Assembly (NCBI GenBank): GCA_900230115.1
Contig: LT907983.1
Location: 3,549,001-3,613,000 of the forward strand
Origin: Spirosomataceae bacterium TFI 002
Lineage (GTDB): Bacteria; Bacteroidota; Bacteroidia; Cytophagales; Spirosomataceae
DNA: 64,000 nt
Reading direction: 5' to 3'
Under the pieces are notes generated by a model. That model was not told where the DNA came from and did not search any database. It saw nothing but the letters and a program-made list of their open reading frames with translations. A program made the translations under genes and the position numbers. This document shows, piece after piece, positions 9,907 to 19,438 of the stretch. Each line of letters opens with the position of its first letter. Position 1 is the first letter of the stretch.

Positions 9907-9934
9907 TTGCATATTTTTCTTCTAAATATCTTTG
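9907..9934 (+). promoter_or_regulatory. Bacteroidota-type promoter for the 10034 lipoprotein
   Basis: TTG at 9907-9909, a 17-bp spacer, then TATCTTTG at 9927-9934 fit the Flavobacterium/Bacteroidetes TTG-N17-23-TAnnTTTG pattern. Transcription would begin near 9941 and give a leader of about 90 nt. The rest of the 368-bp gap from 9666 to 10033 is AT-rich and shows nothing else I recognise. Confidence 0.5.
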
Positions 9935-10033
9935 ATAAAGATCATAGGAAATCTTGATTTTGATCATTTCAATTTCATAGTGAAGTATAGATATTCATTA
10001 CATAATATTTATACACCTAAACAATTTAACACT

Positions 10034-10678
10034 ATGAAAAAGTTAACGATTTTGCTTGCCATTGCATTCTTTGGATTTTTATATTCTTGTAGTATCATTG
10101 AAGATGTTATCAAACCTGATAAACTTAGCGGAAACCAGTCTACTATTGGTGAAGTTGGGAATGTGTTTACCTTAGGAAGTAGTGTTACTGAGCTAGGAAA
10201 TGTAGATGCTAAAGTTGCTTCATTGGATGATGGAGTAAGTAGTATTAGTATTTCGATAGATATCAAAAATGCCAAAGCTCGAGAAATTGCTAAAGCCATA
10301 CCTGATCTCAATTGGGATGGAGACAAAGTAAGCGTAACACGTAAGTACCGTATAACCGATGAAGGAATACAAAGTGTACATGACGAAGGAAATCTTACAA
10401 TGGTAAAGTATGATGCTAAAATAGGTGATTCCTATAGTCTTAAAATGAACGGAAAAACTGTTAAAAGAACAGTAGAGTACAAATCTGTTGACGATGAATA
10501 TGCCTATGGTTTTTACGATATCAAAGTCATGAAAGTGAAAGAAACTGGAAGAGGTTTACCGGGAGTGACCAATTTAGAATATGTCCTTAATCACAAATTC
10601 GGATTAGTGGGAATAGTACTGAACTTTGAAGATGGTAGTTCTAAAACAATTCCATTATATAGTAGAAATGAGAACTAA
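10034..10678 (+). CDS. Hypothetical lipoprotein
   Basis: About 214 aa from the Met at 10034. In-frame codons run back to a TTG at 9932, but that lies within the promoter motif. The N-terminus has two lysines, a hydrophobic core and the lipobox FLYSC, followed by SIIEDVIKPDKL. The rest is mostly beta-type sequence with no domain I recognise. Its stop overlaps the start of the next gene by 11 bp, so translation of the two may be coupled. Probably a periplasm-facing lipoprotein. Confidence 0.75.
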   Translation: MKKLTILLAIAFFGFLYSCSIIEDVIKPDKLSGNQSTIGEVGNVFTLGSSVTELGNVDAKVASLDDGVSSISISIDIKNAKAREIAKAIPDLNWDGDKVSVTRKYRITDEGIQSVHDEGNLTMVKYDAKIGDSYSLKMNGKTVKRTVEYKSVDDEYAYGFYDIKVMKVKETGRGLPGVTNLEYVLNHKFGLVGIVLNFEDGSSKTIPLYSRNEN

Positions 10679-11120
10679 GAAAAATATGTTCTTACCCTAT
10701 AAAATCAAAAGGTATAGCAGTCTTTTCCTTCTTTTGGGAGTTGGATTGCTATATCTTTACTTTAAAGGTCAAAGACCAGAATGGCTAAATGTTCCGGTAT
10801 TCGCACTTTCAAGTTCATACTTAGAAACACGAAACTTACAGATGGTGAGAACCAATTTGCTAGATGAATTGGGTTTTCTATCAACGATATTAGGGGTGGC
10901 TCTACTTGTATTTTCGAGAGAGAAAAATGAAAACCCAAATGAGTATGACAAAATAAGGATAAGTGCTTTTGTAAGAGCACTTTTATTGAGCTTTTCTATT
11001 TGGGTTTTATCGTATTTCCTTTTTTACGGATATGTTATTTTTCTGATCGGATTTACATTGTTCCCAATCTTTACTTTTGCCTACTATATAATGTTTAGGT
11101 TTTCTCTTGCTAAGGAATAA
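10668..11120 (+). CDS. Hypothetical small membrane protein
   Basis: About 150 aa from the Met at 10668. Earlier in-frame Mets at 10626 and 10632 would overlap the upstream gene further. Hydrophobic segments near residues 15-32, 65-80 and 95-145 suggest three to four membrane helices. No family recognised. It overlaps the lipoprotein gene before it and appears to form a two-gene operon with it. It is convergent with recJ, 25 bp away. Confidence 0.65.
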   Translation: MRTKKNMFLPYKIKRYSSLFLLLGVGLLYLYFKGQRPEWLNVPVFALSSSYLETRNLQMVRTNLLDELGFLSTILGVALLVFSREKNENPNEYDKIRISAFVRALLLSFSIWVLSYFLFYGYVIFLIGFTLFPIFTFAYYIMFRFSLAKE

Positions 11121-11145
11121 GTTGAGAGATTTATTTCAAATCATT

Positions 11146-12867
11146 TTAAGCATCAAACCGAACATCTTTTAAAAACAATTGAAGGGTCTTTTGATCTCGA
11201 AAGTTGTTTTCTTCAAGTGAAAATGCAATATCAAAATACTTGTTCCTCATCAACTGGACGTAGCAATACTCTTTCATGTTGAAGCCAAGGGCTGTCATGG
11301 TTACGCCACTATTTTCGTCCAAAACCTCAAGTTTAAGATGTTTTTCTTTTAAAATTCTAGGTTCAGCGGCAAGGCTTACTTTTTTTGCCAAAAACACTGG
11401 CTGCATATTTTGAGGACCGAAAGGTCCCATTTGCTTCATGATTCGGTAAAACTTGGGTGTAAGTTCATCCAGTAATACTTCAATGTCAATGTCAATCTTA
11501 GGTGTTTTTTGCTCATCAAGAATGTGTTGAGCAACGTATTCATTAAAGTGCTGGCGAAAAGGTGCTATGTTTTCCACAGGAATAGTCATTCCTGCGGCAT
11601 GAGCATGTCCACCGTATTGCTCAAGTAAATGTGAACATGACTCTATCGCATTATAAAGGTTAAAACCACTAACCGACCTAGCTGAGCCTGTTGCGAAGTT
11701 TTCTTTTGTTTGAGTAAAAATCACCGTTGGGCGATAAAAGTGTTCAATACACCTAGAAGCGACAATGCCTATAACACCCTTATGCCAATCATTTTTAAAT
11801 AAAACAGTTGATACTGCTTCATTTGCAAGCCAAGCATCCTCATTGATCATTGCCAAAGCTTCTTCTGTGATATTGCTATCAAAATCTCTTCGTTCGAGGT
11901 TATGTTTTTGAATTTCATGAGCAAATTGAATAGCCTGATCATAATCTTCCGAAAGCATTAGTTGAACTGCTGCTTTTGCATGCTTAATTCTTCCTGCTGC
12001 ATTTATTCTAGGTCCAAGCGTGAATACTACACTTTCAATGCTCATTTCGCCATTAAAACCAGCGACTTCCTTTAGTGCCCTAAGGCCAATTCGAGGATTT
12101 TCGTTTATTTTTTTTAGTCCAAAGTGGGCCAAAATTCTATTTTCGCCTACAATGGGTACAATGTCAGATGCAATACTCACCATAACAAGGTCTAACCATT
12201 CATAAAGCTTTTCAATGGCTATTTGTCGCCTATCACAAAAAGCGGTTAGTAACTTAAATCCAACTCCATTTCCTGTCAATTCTTTGAAAGGGTAGGGGCA
12301 ATCTTTTCTTTTGGGGTCAAGAACTGCAACGGCCTGAGGTAATTCCGAGCCTGGCTCATGGTGATCACATATAATGAAGTCTATTCCAAGCTGTTTTGCA
12401 TAATCAATTTTATCAATTGATTTGATCCCGCAGTCTAAGGCAATGATAAGAGTTACATCACTTTCCTTTGCATGGTCAATCCCAATTGTTGAGATGCCAT
12501 AACCTTCTTTATATCTGTCGGGATTGTAATATATGAGTTTGTCATAGTATATTTTCAAAAAGCCATATACTAGTGCAACTGCCGTGGTACCGTCTACATC
12601 GTAATCACCAAAGATCATGATGGTTTCCTTTTTTTCTATAGCAAGTAATAGCCTGTCTACAGCTACATCCATGTCCTTCATTAGGAAAGGATCATGAAGG
12701 TCATTAAGACTTGGTCTAAAGAAATGTTTAGCTTCTTCAAAATTTTCCACTCCTCTAAGAATTAGGAGTTCGGCAAGGGTATTGTCTATTCCAAGCGAAT
12801 TGGCAAGACTTTCAACTTCTTTTTTTGTATGTGTGAATGGCCTTAAGGTCCACCTTTTTGAGATCAT
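11146..12867 (-). CDS. recJ: Single-stranded-DNA exonuclease RecJ
   Basis: About 573 aa from the Met at 12867 (MISKRWTLRPF). The frame extends to 12951, but the added 28 residues look non-coding. The DHH phosphoesterase motifs are all present: FGDYDVDGTTA (motif I), ALDCGIKS, IICDHHEPG (the DHH motif) and the DHHA1 motif YGGHAHAAG. The C-terminal part is the OB-fold domain of RecJ. It degrades single-stranded DNA 5' to 3' in recombination and mismatch repair. Length matches the family. It stands alone, convergent with the membrane-protein pair. Confidence 0.92.
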   Translation of the reverse strand: MISKRWTLRPFTHTKKEVESLANSLGIDNTLAELLILRGVENFEEAKHFFRPSLNDLHDPFLMKDMDVAVDRLLLAIEKKETIMIFGDYDVDGTTAVALVYGFLKIYYDKLIYYNPDRYKEGYGISTIGIDHAKESDVTLIIALDCGIKSIDKIDYAKQLGIDFIICDHHEPGSELPQAVAVLDPKRKDCPYPFKELTGNGVGFKLLTAFCDRRQIAIEKLYEWLDLVMVSIASDIVPIVGENRILAHFGLKKINENPRIGLRALKEVAGFNGEMSIESVVFTLGPRINAAGRIKHAKAAVQLMLSEDYDQAIQFAHEIQKHNLERRDFDSNITEEALAMINEDAWLANEAVSTVLFKNDWHKGVIGIVASRCIEHFYRPTVIFTQTKENFATGSARSVSGFNLYNAIESCSHLLEQYGGHAHAAGMTIPVENIAPFRQHFNEYVAQHILDEQKTPKIDIDIEVLLDELTPKFYRIMKQMGPFGPQNMQPVFLAKKVSLAAEPRILKEKHLKLEVLDENSGVTMTALGFNMKEYCYVQLMRNKYFDIAFSLEENNFRDQKTLQLFLKDVRFDA

Positions 12868-12929
12868 ATCGCAAATTAAGGAATATTGGCATAGCTTTTG
12901 AAACACAATGAATATGTAAGGACAGAATT

Positions 12930-13037
12930 CTTGGTTTTTACGCCAAGACAAACTGATTACTCTTTGCCTTCATGAAAAGAGTAATGAGTTAAATTTGTCA
13001 GAAAAATGAGATGGGCATCGTAGAGATGCCCATTTTT
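12930..13037 (+). ncRNA. Candidate small RNA: three hairpins and terminator
   Basis: This lies in the gap between the divergent recJ and BamA-like genes. Three hairpins follow each other: CTTGG/CCAAG at 12930-12947, ATTACTCTTT/AAAGAGTAAT at 12956-12985, and a perfect ATGGGCATC/GATGCCCAT at 13011-13033 followed by TTTTT. The last has the form of a plus-strand intrinsic terminator, yet no gene on the plus strand ends here. A short transcript of about 100-170 nt is a possible explanation. No promoter was found. A bidirectional insulating terminator is the alternative. Confidence 0.35.
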
Positions 13038-13122
13038 CATTTAAATTCAGTTTTTTTGTGCATCCTTAACTTAAACTATAACGTATATAGTTCGTTTAGT
13101 TTCGGACACATTAAAATTTTCA

Positions 13123-14223
13123 ATGCGACTCCTCCTTCCATTATTTGTAATTCCCATATTATTCGTTGAGAATAATGCATTTTCTCAAAATGAACTATCC
13201 AATGATAGTACGAGCAACAAAATTTTTAGAGAAAAGTCACTTTTCGTATTACCGGTAGCCTTCCGTTATCCTGAAACAGGTTGGGGTGGCGGTGTCGCAG
13301 CGACTTCTTCTTGGACTTGGGCAAAAGACAGTGTTGGCTCAAAACCCTCTCAGGCATCAATAGGAGTCACTTATACTCAGAATAAACAAATACTAGCTTT
13401 TTTCCCTTTCAGTGTATTTGCAAAAAATAACAAATTCTACTTTAACTCGGATATTGGTTGGTATCGGTACAATTACTACTACTATGGTGTAGGCGAAAAC
13501 GTTGTTCCAGAAGAGATTTTTGATGTAGACTATTTGAGAATCAGATTCTTGGCGAGTAGACAAATCAATGCTAAAACCTATGTCGGTCTAAGGCTGAACT
13601 TAGAACCTTATAACGTTACAGGAACAGAGGAGGGTGGCGAATTGAGCTCTGGAAAAATATTTGGAAGCAATGATAGCCGTACTTCAGCTTTGGGCTTAGC
13701 GATATTGCGAGATACAAGAGACAATGTTTTCTATCCTCGCAAAGGACTATTTGGAGAGTTTAGCATTTTGCCGTCTACCAAGCTGTTTGGGTCCAATGTA
13801 GAATTCTTACAACTCAACTTAGATCTTGCAAAGTACGCTTCATTGAGCGAAAAGGTAGTTTCGGCATCACACATATATGCCATGAACAATTTTGGAAAAA
13901 ATGTACCTTTCAATCAATTGGCTCTTATAGGTGGTGCTAAGCGTATGCGTGGTATTTATTATGGATACTTTAGAGATAAAAATGCTGTGATCTTACAGGA
14001 AGAACTTCGTTGGGAGGTTTGGAGATTTATTGGTTTGGTTGGATTTGGAGCGGTGACATTTATGGGAGATGAGGTAGACTACCTTAGGTTGACCAAACCA
14101 AAGTTTACCTATGGTGCTGGATTAAGAATAGCCACAAAAAATCACCTTAATTTAAGATTAGATTATGGACTGTCTCCATATGGCTCAGGTAACTTTTATG
14201 CTACTATAGGAGAAGCCTTTTAA
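13123..14223 (+). CDS. BamA/TamA-family outer-membrane barrel protein
   Basis: A 366-aa protein with a signal peptide cleaved near AFSQ. No POTRA domains are seen; the sequence goes directly into repeated amphipathic beta-strands of the bacterial surface antigen (Omp85) barrel. The segment GLAILRDTRDNVFYPRKGLFG is the family's RD...P..G motif, and GGAKRMRGIYYGYFRDKN is the conserved RGY/G-F region. The chain ends in an aromatic residue, as required for outer-membrane insertion. It is a short member without POTRA, of unknown function. It stands alone and is probably monocistronic. Confidence 0.8.
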   Translation: MRLLLPLFVIPILFVENNAFSQNELSNDSTSNKIFREKSLFVLPVAFRYPETGWGGGVAATSSWTWAKDSVGSKPSQASIGVTYTQNKQILAFFPFSVFAKNNKFYFNSDIGWYRYNYYYYGVGENVVPEEIFDVDYLRIRFLASRQINAKTYVGLRLNLEPYNVTGTEEGGELSSGKIFGSNDSRTSALGLAILRDTRDNVFYPRKGLFGEFSILPSTKLFGSNVEFLQLNLDLAKYASLSEKVVSASHIYAMNNFGKNVPFNQLALIGGAKRMRGIYYGYFRDKNAVILQEELRWEVWRFIGLVGFGAVTFMGDEVDYLRLTKPKFTYGAGLRIATKNHLNLRLDYGLSPYGSGNFYATIGEAF

Positions 14224-14389
14224 CAAGCTTAATTTCTAAAAATCGATAGTTTTTGCCTTTTATGGGGCTGGTTTTTTTGACACTAAGACTTTCAAGTCGA
14301 CAATTTTAAAAACATTCGCAGAAATTGTATTAGTATTTTACGACTCGAATTTGTCTCTTTACGGTGTTTTAAAATGCGAACAGTCTTAA

Positions 14390-15589
14390 ATGAAAAAATT
14401 AAAGAAAACCTTTCGATGGTTTGGGCCATCTTTCGGGGTGAGTTTAGCCGATATCAAGCAAGTAGGTGCTACAGGAATTGTGACGGCTTGTCACCACATT
14501 CCAGCAGGTGAAGTTTGGCCAGTTGCTGATATCGCCAAAATAAAATCAGACATTGAAAATGCAGGGCTCGAGTGGTCAGTTGTAGAAAGTGTAAATGTGC
14601 ACAACGCAATTAAGACGGGTAGTGCGAATCGCGATGAATACATTGCCAAATACATTCAAACTTTAAAAAATCTTGCGGAGCAGGATATAAAGGTTGTTTG
14701 TTATAACTTCATGCCTGTATTGGATTGGACAAGAACCAATCTCGACTATAGACTTGGTGACGGAACCTCTGCATTGAGATATAACCATTTGGACCTAGTC
14801 GCTTTTGATTTGTTCATTCTCAAAAGAGAAGGTGCCGAAAATGATTACGAGGGGTCATTGGTAAAAGATGCAACTGCACACTATGATTCACTAGATCAAG
14901 CAGAAAGAGAGCGTTTACAGAACACCGTTCTTGCAGGATTGCCTGGCACTAGAGACGTTATCTCTTTAGAGGTATTTAGAAAGCATTTGGCTGATTATGC
15001 TGATGTAAGCAGAGAAAAATTGAAAGAGAACTTAGCTTATTTCCTTCAGGCAGTAATTCCCGAAGCAGAAAAAGTAGGGGTAAGAATGTGTGTTCACCCT
15101 GATGATCCTCCTTTCTCTATATTAGGTTTACCTCGAATAGTTTCTAACTACGAGGATATAAAATTCTTACTCGAGGCTAGTGAGTCACCAGCAAACGGTC
15201 TCACTTTTTGTTCTGGATCACTTGGAGCAGGAAAGGACAATGATTTAGTAAAAATCGCAAGAGATTTTGGTGATAAAATACATTTTATACATCTTCGAAA
15301 CGTGGCAAGAGATCCTAATGGTAGTTTCCATGAGTCGGATCACCTAGATGGTAGCGTTCCAATTGCTAAGGTTATGTTGGAAATAATTAAGCACCAACAA
15401 AAAAGGAACAACGACGGAAATGGTGTGGTAGACATACCAATGCGTCCTGATCATGGTCATGTAATGTTAGATGATATGAACAGAATGAAAGACTTTTACC
15501 CTGGTTACTCTACGCTTGGTCGAGCAAAAGGATTGGCTGAATTGAGTGGTTTAGAAATGGGCTTGAGACTTTCTTTAAATATTGATTGA
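14390..15589 (+). CDS. uxuA: Mannonate dehydratase UxuA
   Basis: A 399-aa cytosolic TIM-barrel enzyme that dehydrates D-mannonate to 2-keto-3-deoxygluconate in hexuronate breakdown. Supporting blocks are FRWFGPSFGVSLADIKQ at the N-terminus, GIVTACHHIPAGEVWP, the metal-site region MCVHPDDPPFSILGLPRI, FCSGSLGAGKDND and PMRPDHGHVMLDD. Length matches the family. It is the first gene of a five-gene run with KdgK and a TRAP transporter, with short or overlapping junctions. No other hexuronate enzymes (UxaC, UxuB, KDPG aldolase) are present in the window. Confidence 0.93.
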   Translation: MKKLKKTFRWFGPSFGVSLADIKQVGATGIVTACHHIPAGEVWPVADIAKIKSDIENAGLEWSVVESVNVHNAIKTGSANRDEYIAKYIQTLKNLAEQDIKVVCYNFMPVLDWTRTNLDYRLGDGTSALRYNHLDLVAFDLFILKREGAENDYEGSLVKDATAHYDSLDQAERERLQNTVLAGLPGTRDVISLEVFRKHLADYADVSREKLKENLAYFLQAVIPEAEKVGVRMCVHPDDPPFSILGLPRIVSNYEDIKFLLEASESPANGLTFCSGSLGAGKDNDLVKIARDFGDKIHFIHLRNVARDPNGSFHESDHLDGSVPIAKVMLEIIKHQQKRNNDGNGVVDIPMRPDHGHVMLDDMNRMKDFYPGYSTLGRAKGLAELSGLEMGLRLSLNID

Positions 15590-15610
15590 TCAAAAACTTT
15601 TACAAAAAAA

Positions 15611-16627
15611 TTGAGAGTAGTAACTATAGGCGAGGTAATGATGCGTTTGGTAGCTCCAAACCACAAAAGGTTTATTCAAGCAGAATCTTTCGACATAACA
15701 TACGGAGGTGGAGAAGCGAATGTAGGAGCTTCACTTGCACAGTTTGGTGTTGACGTAAGTCACGTAACTGTGTTTCCGGATAATGATTTGGGTGACGCAG
15801 CCACCATTTTTTATAAAAAATTTGGTGTTGATGTATCCAATATCATTAGAAGAGGAAAGCGATTAGGAACTTACTTCCTAGAGTTTGGAGCTTCTGTAAG
15901 GCCAAGTAAAATCATTTATGATCGTGAATTTTCAGCGTTTTCTCTAGCCGATCCTGCTTGGTTTGACTGGGATAAAATACTAGCCGGTGCTGATTTTCTT
16001 CAGTGGACAGGAATCACCCCTGCACTATCCGAGAACTGTTTGCAAATTACCAAAGATGCTCTTGCTACTGCCAAAAAGAATGGTGTTACTGTTCTGGCAG
16101 ATGTGAATTACAGAAGCAACCTTTGGAATTACGGCAAAACAGCCCAAGAAGTAATGCCAGAACTTATTTCGCAATGTGATATCATTACCTGTAGTGAAAA
16201 AGACGCTTTTGAGATCTTTGGACTACAAGATTTCTCAAATCCAGCTTATGATCAAGAATCATTTATAGATGCAGTTCAGCAAATGATGAATCTTTTTCCA
16301 AACCTGAAGAAAATAGTTACGACAAGAAGAAATTCGATCAGTGCATCTACCAATGAGTTAAAAGGAATTGGTTTTGATGGCGAGAAATATGTGGAAACTG
16401 AATTCTTAATGATCGACAATATTGTGGATAGAATAGGAGGCGGAGATGCATTTTTAGCTGGTATAATTTATGGAGAATTGCAAAACTGGGATTTGCACAA
16501 AACCTTGAGTTTTGCAAATGCTGCCTCAGTTTTGAAGCATACGATTTATGGAGATGTGAATATTTGTACAGTTGCTGAAATAGAAGAAATAATGGCGGGA
16601 AACACTTCTGGCCGTATTAAAAGATAA
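15611..16627 (+). CDS. kdgK: 2-keto-3-deoxygluconate kinase (PfkB family)
   Basis: A 338-aa ribokinase-family sugar kinase. The start must be the TTG at 15611: the strongly conserved RVVTIGEVMMRL strand begins right after it, and no ATG lies in between. YGGGEANVG near residue 31 is the sugar-binding signature, and RIGGGDAFLAG carries the catalytic Asp and anion hole (GGGD in place of the more usual GAGD). It should phosphorylate the product of UxuA to KDPG. The gene lies 21 bp after uxuA and 4 bp before dctP. Fructokinase is a less likely alternative given the neighbours. Confidence 0.85.
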   Translation: MRVVTIGEVMMRLVAPNHKRFIQAESFDITYGGGEANVGASLAQFGVDVSHVTVFPDNDLGDAATIFYKKFGVDVSNIIRRGKRLGTYFLEFGASVRPSKIIYDREFSAFSLADPAWFDWDKILAGADFLQWTGITPALSENCLQITKDALATAKKNGVTVLADVNYRSNLWNYGKTAQEVMPELISQCDIITCSEKDAFEIFGLQDFSNPAYDQESFIDAVQQMMNLFPNLKKIVTTRRNSISASTNELKGIGFDGEKYVETEFLMIDNIVDRIGGGDAFLAGIIYGELQNWDLHKTLSFANAASVLKHTIYGDVNICTVAEIEEIMAGNTSGRIKR

Positions 16628-16631
16628 AGAA

Positions 16632-17609
16632 ATGATAAAAAAGTTTTTTCTTTTTGTAGTAGTAGCAATTGCATTGCAATCTTGCGATACTGGGCCTACA
16701 CAAAAAACACTGAAGCTCGCACACGGGCTCGACACCAATCACCCTGTTCACATTGCGATGTTGGATATGGCAAAAAAGCTAAAGGAGAAATCTGGAGGAA
16801 AACTAGAATTAGAGATTTATCCTAGTGGACAACTCGGAACAGAAAGACAGTGTTTGGAGCTGATTCAAATTGGTAGCTTGGCAATGACCAAAGTTTCTGC
16901 GGCTACAATGGAGAATTTTTCTCCAAAGCTTCAGGTACTTAGTTTGCCATATATTTTTGATGACCGTGAGCATTCTTACCGTTTTCAAGATAGTGAGGAA
17001 GGAAAAGCACTTTTGCTCGAAAGTGAAAAATACAGACTTCGTGGTTTAGCATATTTTGATGCTGGTTTTAGATCATTTTATATGATAGATGGCCAGATAG
17101 AAACTCCAGCAGACCTTGCAGGTAAAAAAGTACGTGTGATGGAAAGCCCAAGTTCTATGAAGTTAGTAAGAGACTTGGGAGGTTCACCAACGCCTATATC
17201 TTATGGTGAGCTTTACACTGCACTTCAGCAAGGTATTGTAGATGGAGCGGAGAATAATGCACCTAGTTTCTACACTGCAAGACATTATGAGGTTTGTAAA
17301 TTTTATTCGATTGACGAACACAGTGCTGTTCCAGATATTCTTGTGATAAGTACTGATACTTGGAGTAGGTTGAGCGAGGAAGAGAAAGGTTGGGTGCAGG
17401 AAGCCTCAGATGAAACCGTTGTTTTGGAAAGAGAGCTTTGGCAAGAATCTGAGAAGTTTTGCTTGGAAGAAGTTCAAAAAGCTGGTGTAAAAGTAGTGTA
17501 TCCAGATAAGTCTCCTTTCGTAGAAAAAACTAAAGGATACCGTGAGGTTTATGAAAAAGAAAAACCAGAGATGTTTAAAATTATTCAACAAATTGAAGCC
17601 TTGAAATAA
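16632..17609 (+). CDS. dctP: TRAP transporter substrate-binding lipoprotein DctP
   Basis: A 325-aa periplasmic solute-binding protein of the DctP family. A lipobox (ALQSC, Cys18) anchors it, which is typical of Bacteroidota TRAP systems. Family features are KLAHGLDTNHPVH at the ligand-site start, LEIYPSGQLGTERQCLELIQ, the conserved arginine in RVMESPSS, and PTPISYGELYTALQQGIVDG followed by E-N. With UxuA and KdgK upstream, the ligand is probably a hexuronate or aldonate; this is inference from operon context. The stop codon shares a base with the dctQ start. Confidence 0.9.
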   Translation: MIKKFFLFVVVAIALQSCDTGPTQKTLKLAHGLDTNHPVHIAMLDMAKKLKEKSGGKLELEIYPSGQLGTERQCLELIQIGSLAMTKVSAATMENFSPKLQVLSLPYIFDDREHSYRFQDSEEGKALLLESEKYRLRGLAYFDAGFRSFYMIDGQIETPADLAGKKVRVMESPSSMKLVRDLGGSPTPISYGELYTALQQGIVDGAENNAPSFYTARHYEVCKFYSIDEHSAVPDILVISTDTWSRLSEEEKGWVQEASDETVVLERELWQESEKFCLEEVQKAGVKVVYPDKSPFVEKTKGYREVYEKEKPEMFKIIQQIEALK

Positions 17610-18061
17610 TGAAAGCACAAATAGATAAAGTAATTGCTGGAATCTTGTCCTTCTTAATGTTCGTAATAACTGTAGTGGTACTATGGGGTGTATTTACACG
17701 TTACGCGGGTGCAGGACAAGCTAGCTGGAGTGAAGAACTCGCTAGGTTTTTATTGATATGGATTGGAGTTTTGGGAGCTGCATTTGTGGCTGGAAAGCGA
17801 GAGCACCTTTCTTTGGACTTGCTCAAAATGAATATAAGCCCAGACAAACAGCATAAGTTGGATAAGTTTATATCAGTTCTCATTTTGTTTTTTGCCATCG
17901 CTGTTTTGGTAGTAGGTGGTGGTCAGTTGATTTACCTTACTCAGGTTTTGGGTCAGCTTTCTGCAGCCATGCGAATTCCCATGTCTTTGGTTTATTCTGT
18001 GATACCACTTAGTGGGCTACTGATTGTATTTTATGAAATTAAATTTTTAATAGAGAAATAA
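17609..18061 (+). CDS. dctQ: TRAP transporter small permease DctQ
   Basis: A 150-aa membrane protein with four hydrophobic segments. It has the DctQ signature region around FTRYAGAGQASWSEELARFL and the W-I-G-V-L-G-A segment. It is the small subunit that pairs with the DctM carrier. Both ends overlap its neighbours: the start lies in dctP's stop (TAATG), and its stop overlaps the dctM start in the same way. This points to translational coupling. Confidence 0.9.
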   Translation: MKAQIDKVIAGILSFLMFVITVVVLWGVFTRYAGAGQASWSEELARFLLIWIGVLGAAFVAGKREHLSLDLLKMNISPDKQHKLDKFISVLILFFAIAVLVVGGGQLIYLTQVLGQLSAAMRIPMSLVYSVIPLSGLLIVFYEIKFLIEK

Positions 18062-19347
18062 TGGAAGTAGCTATACTCGTATTATCGTTTGTAATCCTGA
18101 TTGCTATTGGTACTCCTATCGCTTGGAGTATTGGTTTGAGTAGTTTGTTTACCATGTTGTTAAGTATTCCTGCAATGCCAGCATTTACTACTGTTGCACA
18201 GCGAATGGCAACAGGTCTTGATAGTTTTGCTTTGTTGGCAATACCATTTTTTGTTCTCGCAGGTCAAATCATGAATAGTGGAGGTATTGCTAGGCGACTC
18301 ATTGATTTTGCCAAATCTCTCGTAGGTTCTTTGCCTGGTGGGCTTGCCCATGTTAATATCATCGCAGCCATGATGTTTGGTGCAATATCTGGATCGGCAG
18401 TTGCTGCGGCTTCGGCTATTGGTGGTTTTATGGGAAAAGAAATGACCAAGGTTGGTTATACCAAACAATTTGGAGCGGCGGTTAATATTACCTCGTCTAC
18501 AATGGGATTGGTGATTCCTCCTAGTAATATTTTGATTGTATACTCACTTGCTAGTGGAGGTGCTTCTATTGCAGCTTTGTTTTTGGCAGGTTATATACCA
18601 GGTATCCTTACAGGACTTTTGCTTATGATTGCTGCGGCTATCTGGGCGAAAAGAAAAGGTTTTCCAATTGGAGAAAGAAGTTCTTTAAGTACAGTTTTTA
18701 AAACTTTCCTTTCTGCTTTACCTAGCTTAATGTTGCTTATTGTTGTGATCGGAGGAATCGTGGTTGGTGTGTTTACAGCAACTGAGGCTTCTGCTGTTGC
18801 AGTATTGTATTGCTTGGTGCTAGCTTTGATATATGGAGAGGTTAGTTTAAAAGAATTACCAGAGATCTTTTTGAGTTCTGCCAAAACAACAGCAATTGTT
18901 ATGCTTTTGATAGGTACCTCTATGAGTTTGTCTTGGATCATGGCGTATGAGAATATTCCTCAAAACATTACAGCTGCATTACTAAGTGTAAGTGATAATC
19001 CTATTGTCATCATATTATTGATCAACTTGATCTTACTCTTTGTAGGGTTCTTTATGGATATGACCCCTGCGGTTCTCATTTTTACACCTATCTTTTTACC
19101 AGTTGTAACTGCTATTGGAATGGATCCTATTCAGTTCGGTATTATCATGGTTGTCAACCTTTGTATAGGGGCTTGTACGCCTCCCGTAGGTTCTGTACTC
19201 TTTGTAGGTGTTGGAGTGGCTGGTACTACTATTCAAAAAGTAATGAAGCCTTTGTTACCGCTTTTCGGAGTGATGCTTTTGGCTTTGGTACTTATTACGG
19301 TATTCCCTCAGCTTTCACTTTGGTTGCCTAGCGTTTTTGGATTTTAA
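18061..19347 (+). CDS. dctM: TRAP transporter large permease DctM
   Basis: A 428-aa membrane carrier with about 12 hydrophobic helices. Conserved DctM blocks are LDSFALLAIPFFVLAGQIMN, GAISGSAVAAASAIGGFM, TSSTMGLVIPPSNILIVYSL and CIGACTPPVGSVLFVG. It catalyses sodium-coupled uptake of the organic acid delivered by DctP. It is the last gene of the uxuA-kdgK-dctPQM run and is followed by a strong terminator about 90 bp downstream. Confidence 0.92.
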   Translation: MEVAILVLSFVILIAIGTPIAWSIGLSSLFTMLLSIPAMPAFTTVAQRMATGLDSFALLAIPFFVLAGQIMNSGGIARRLIDFAKSLVGSLPGGLAHVNIIAAMMFGAISGSAVAAASAIGGFMGKEMTKVGYTKQFGAAVNITSSTMGLVIPPSNILIVYSLASGGASIAALFLAGYIPGILTGLLLMIAAAIWAKRKGFPIGERSSLSTVFKTFLSALPSLMLLIVVIGGIVVGVFTATEASAVAVLYCLVLALIYGEVSLKELPEIFLSSAKTTAIVMLLIGTSMSLSWIMAYENIPQNITAALLSVSDNPIVIILLINLILLFVGFFMDMTPAVLIFTPIFLPVVTAIGMDPIQFGIIMVVNLCIGACTPPVGSVLFVGVGVAGTTIQKVMKPLLPLFGVMLLALVLITVFPQLSLWLPSVFGF

Positions 19348-19438
19348 TAAGAATACGGTTCAATTCTAATTAGTTAGAGAAGAGTCGTTTCGAAATAAAT
19401 ATAGATTGGGTTTCGGCTCTTTCAGTTGAGATTATAAT

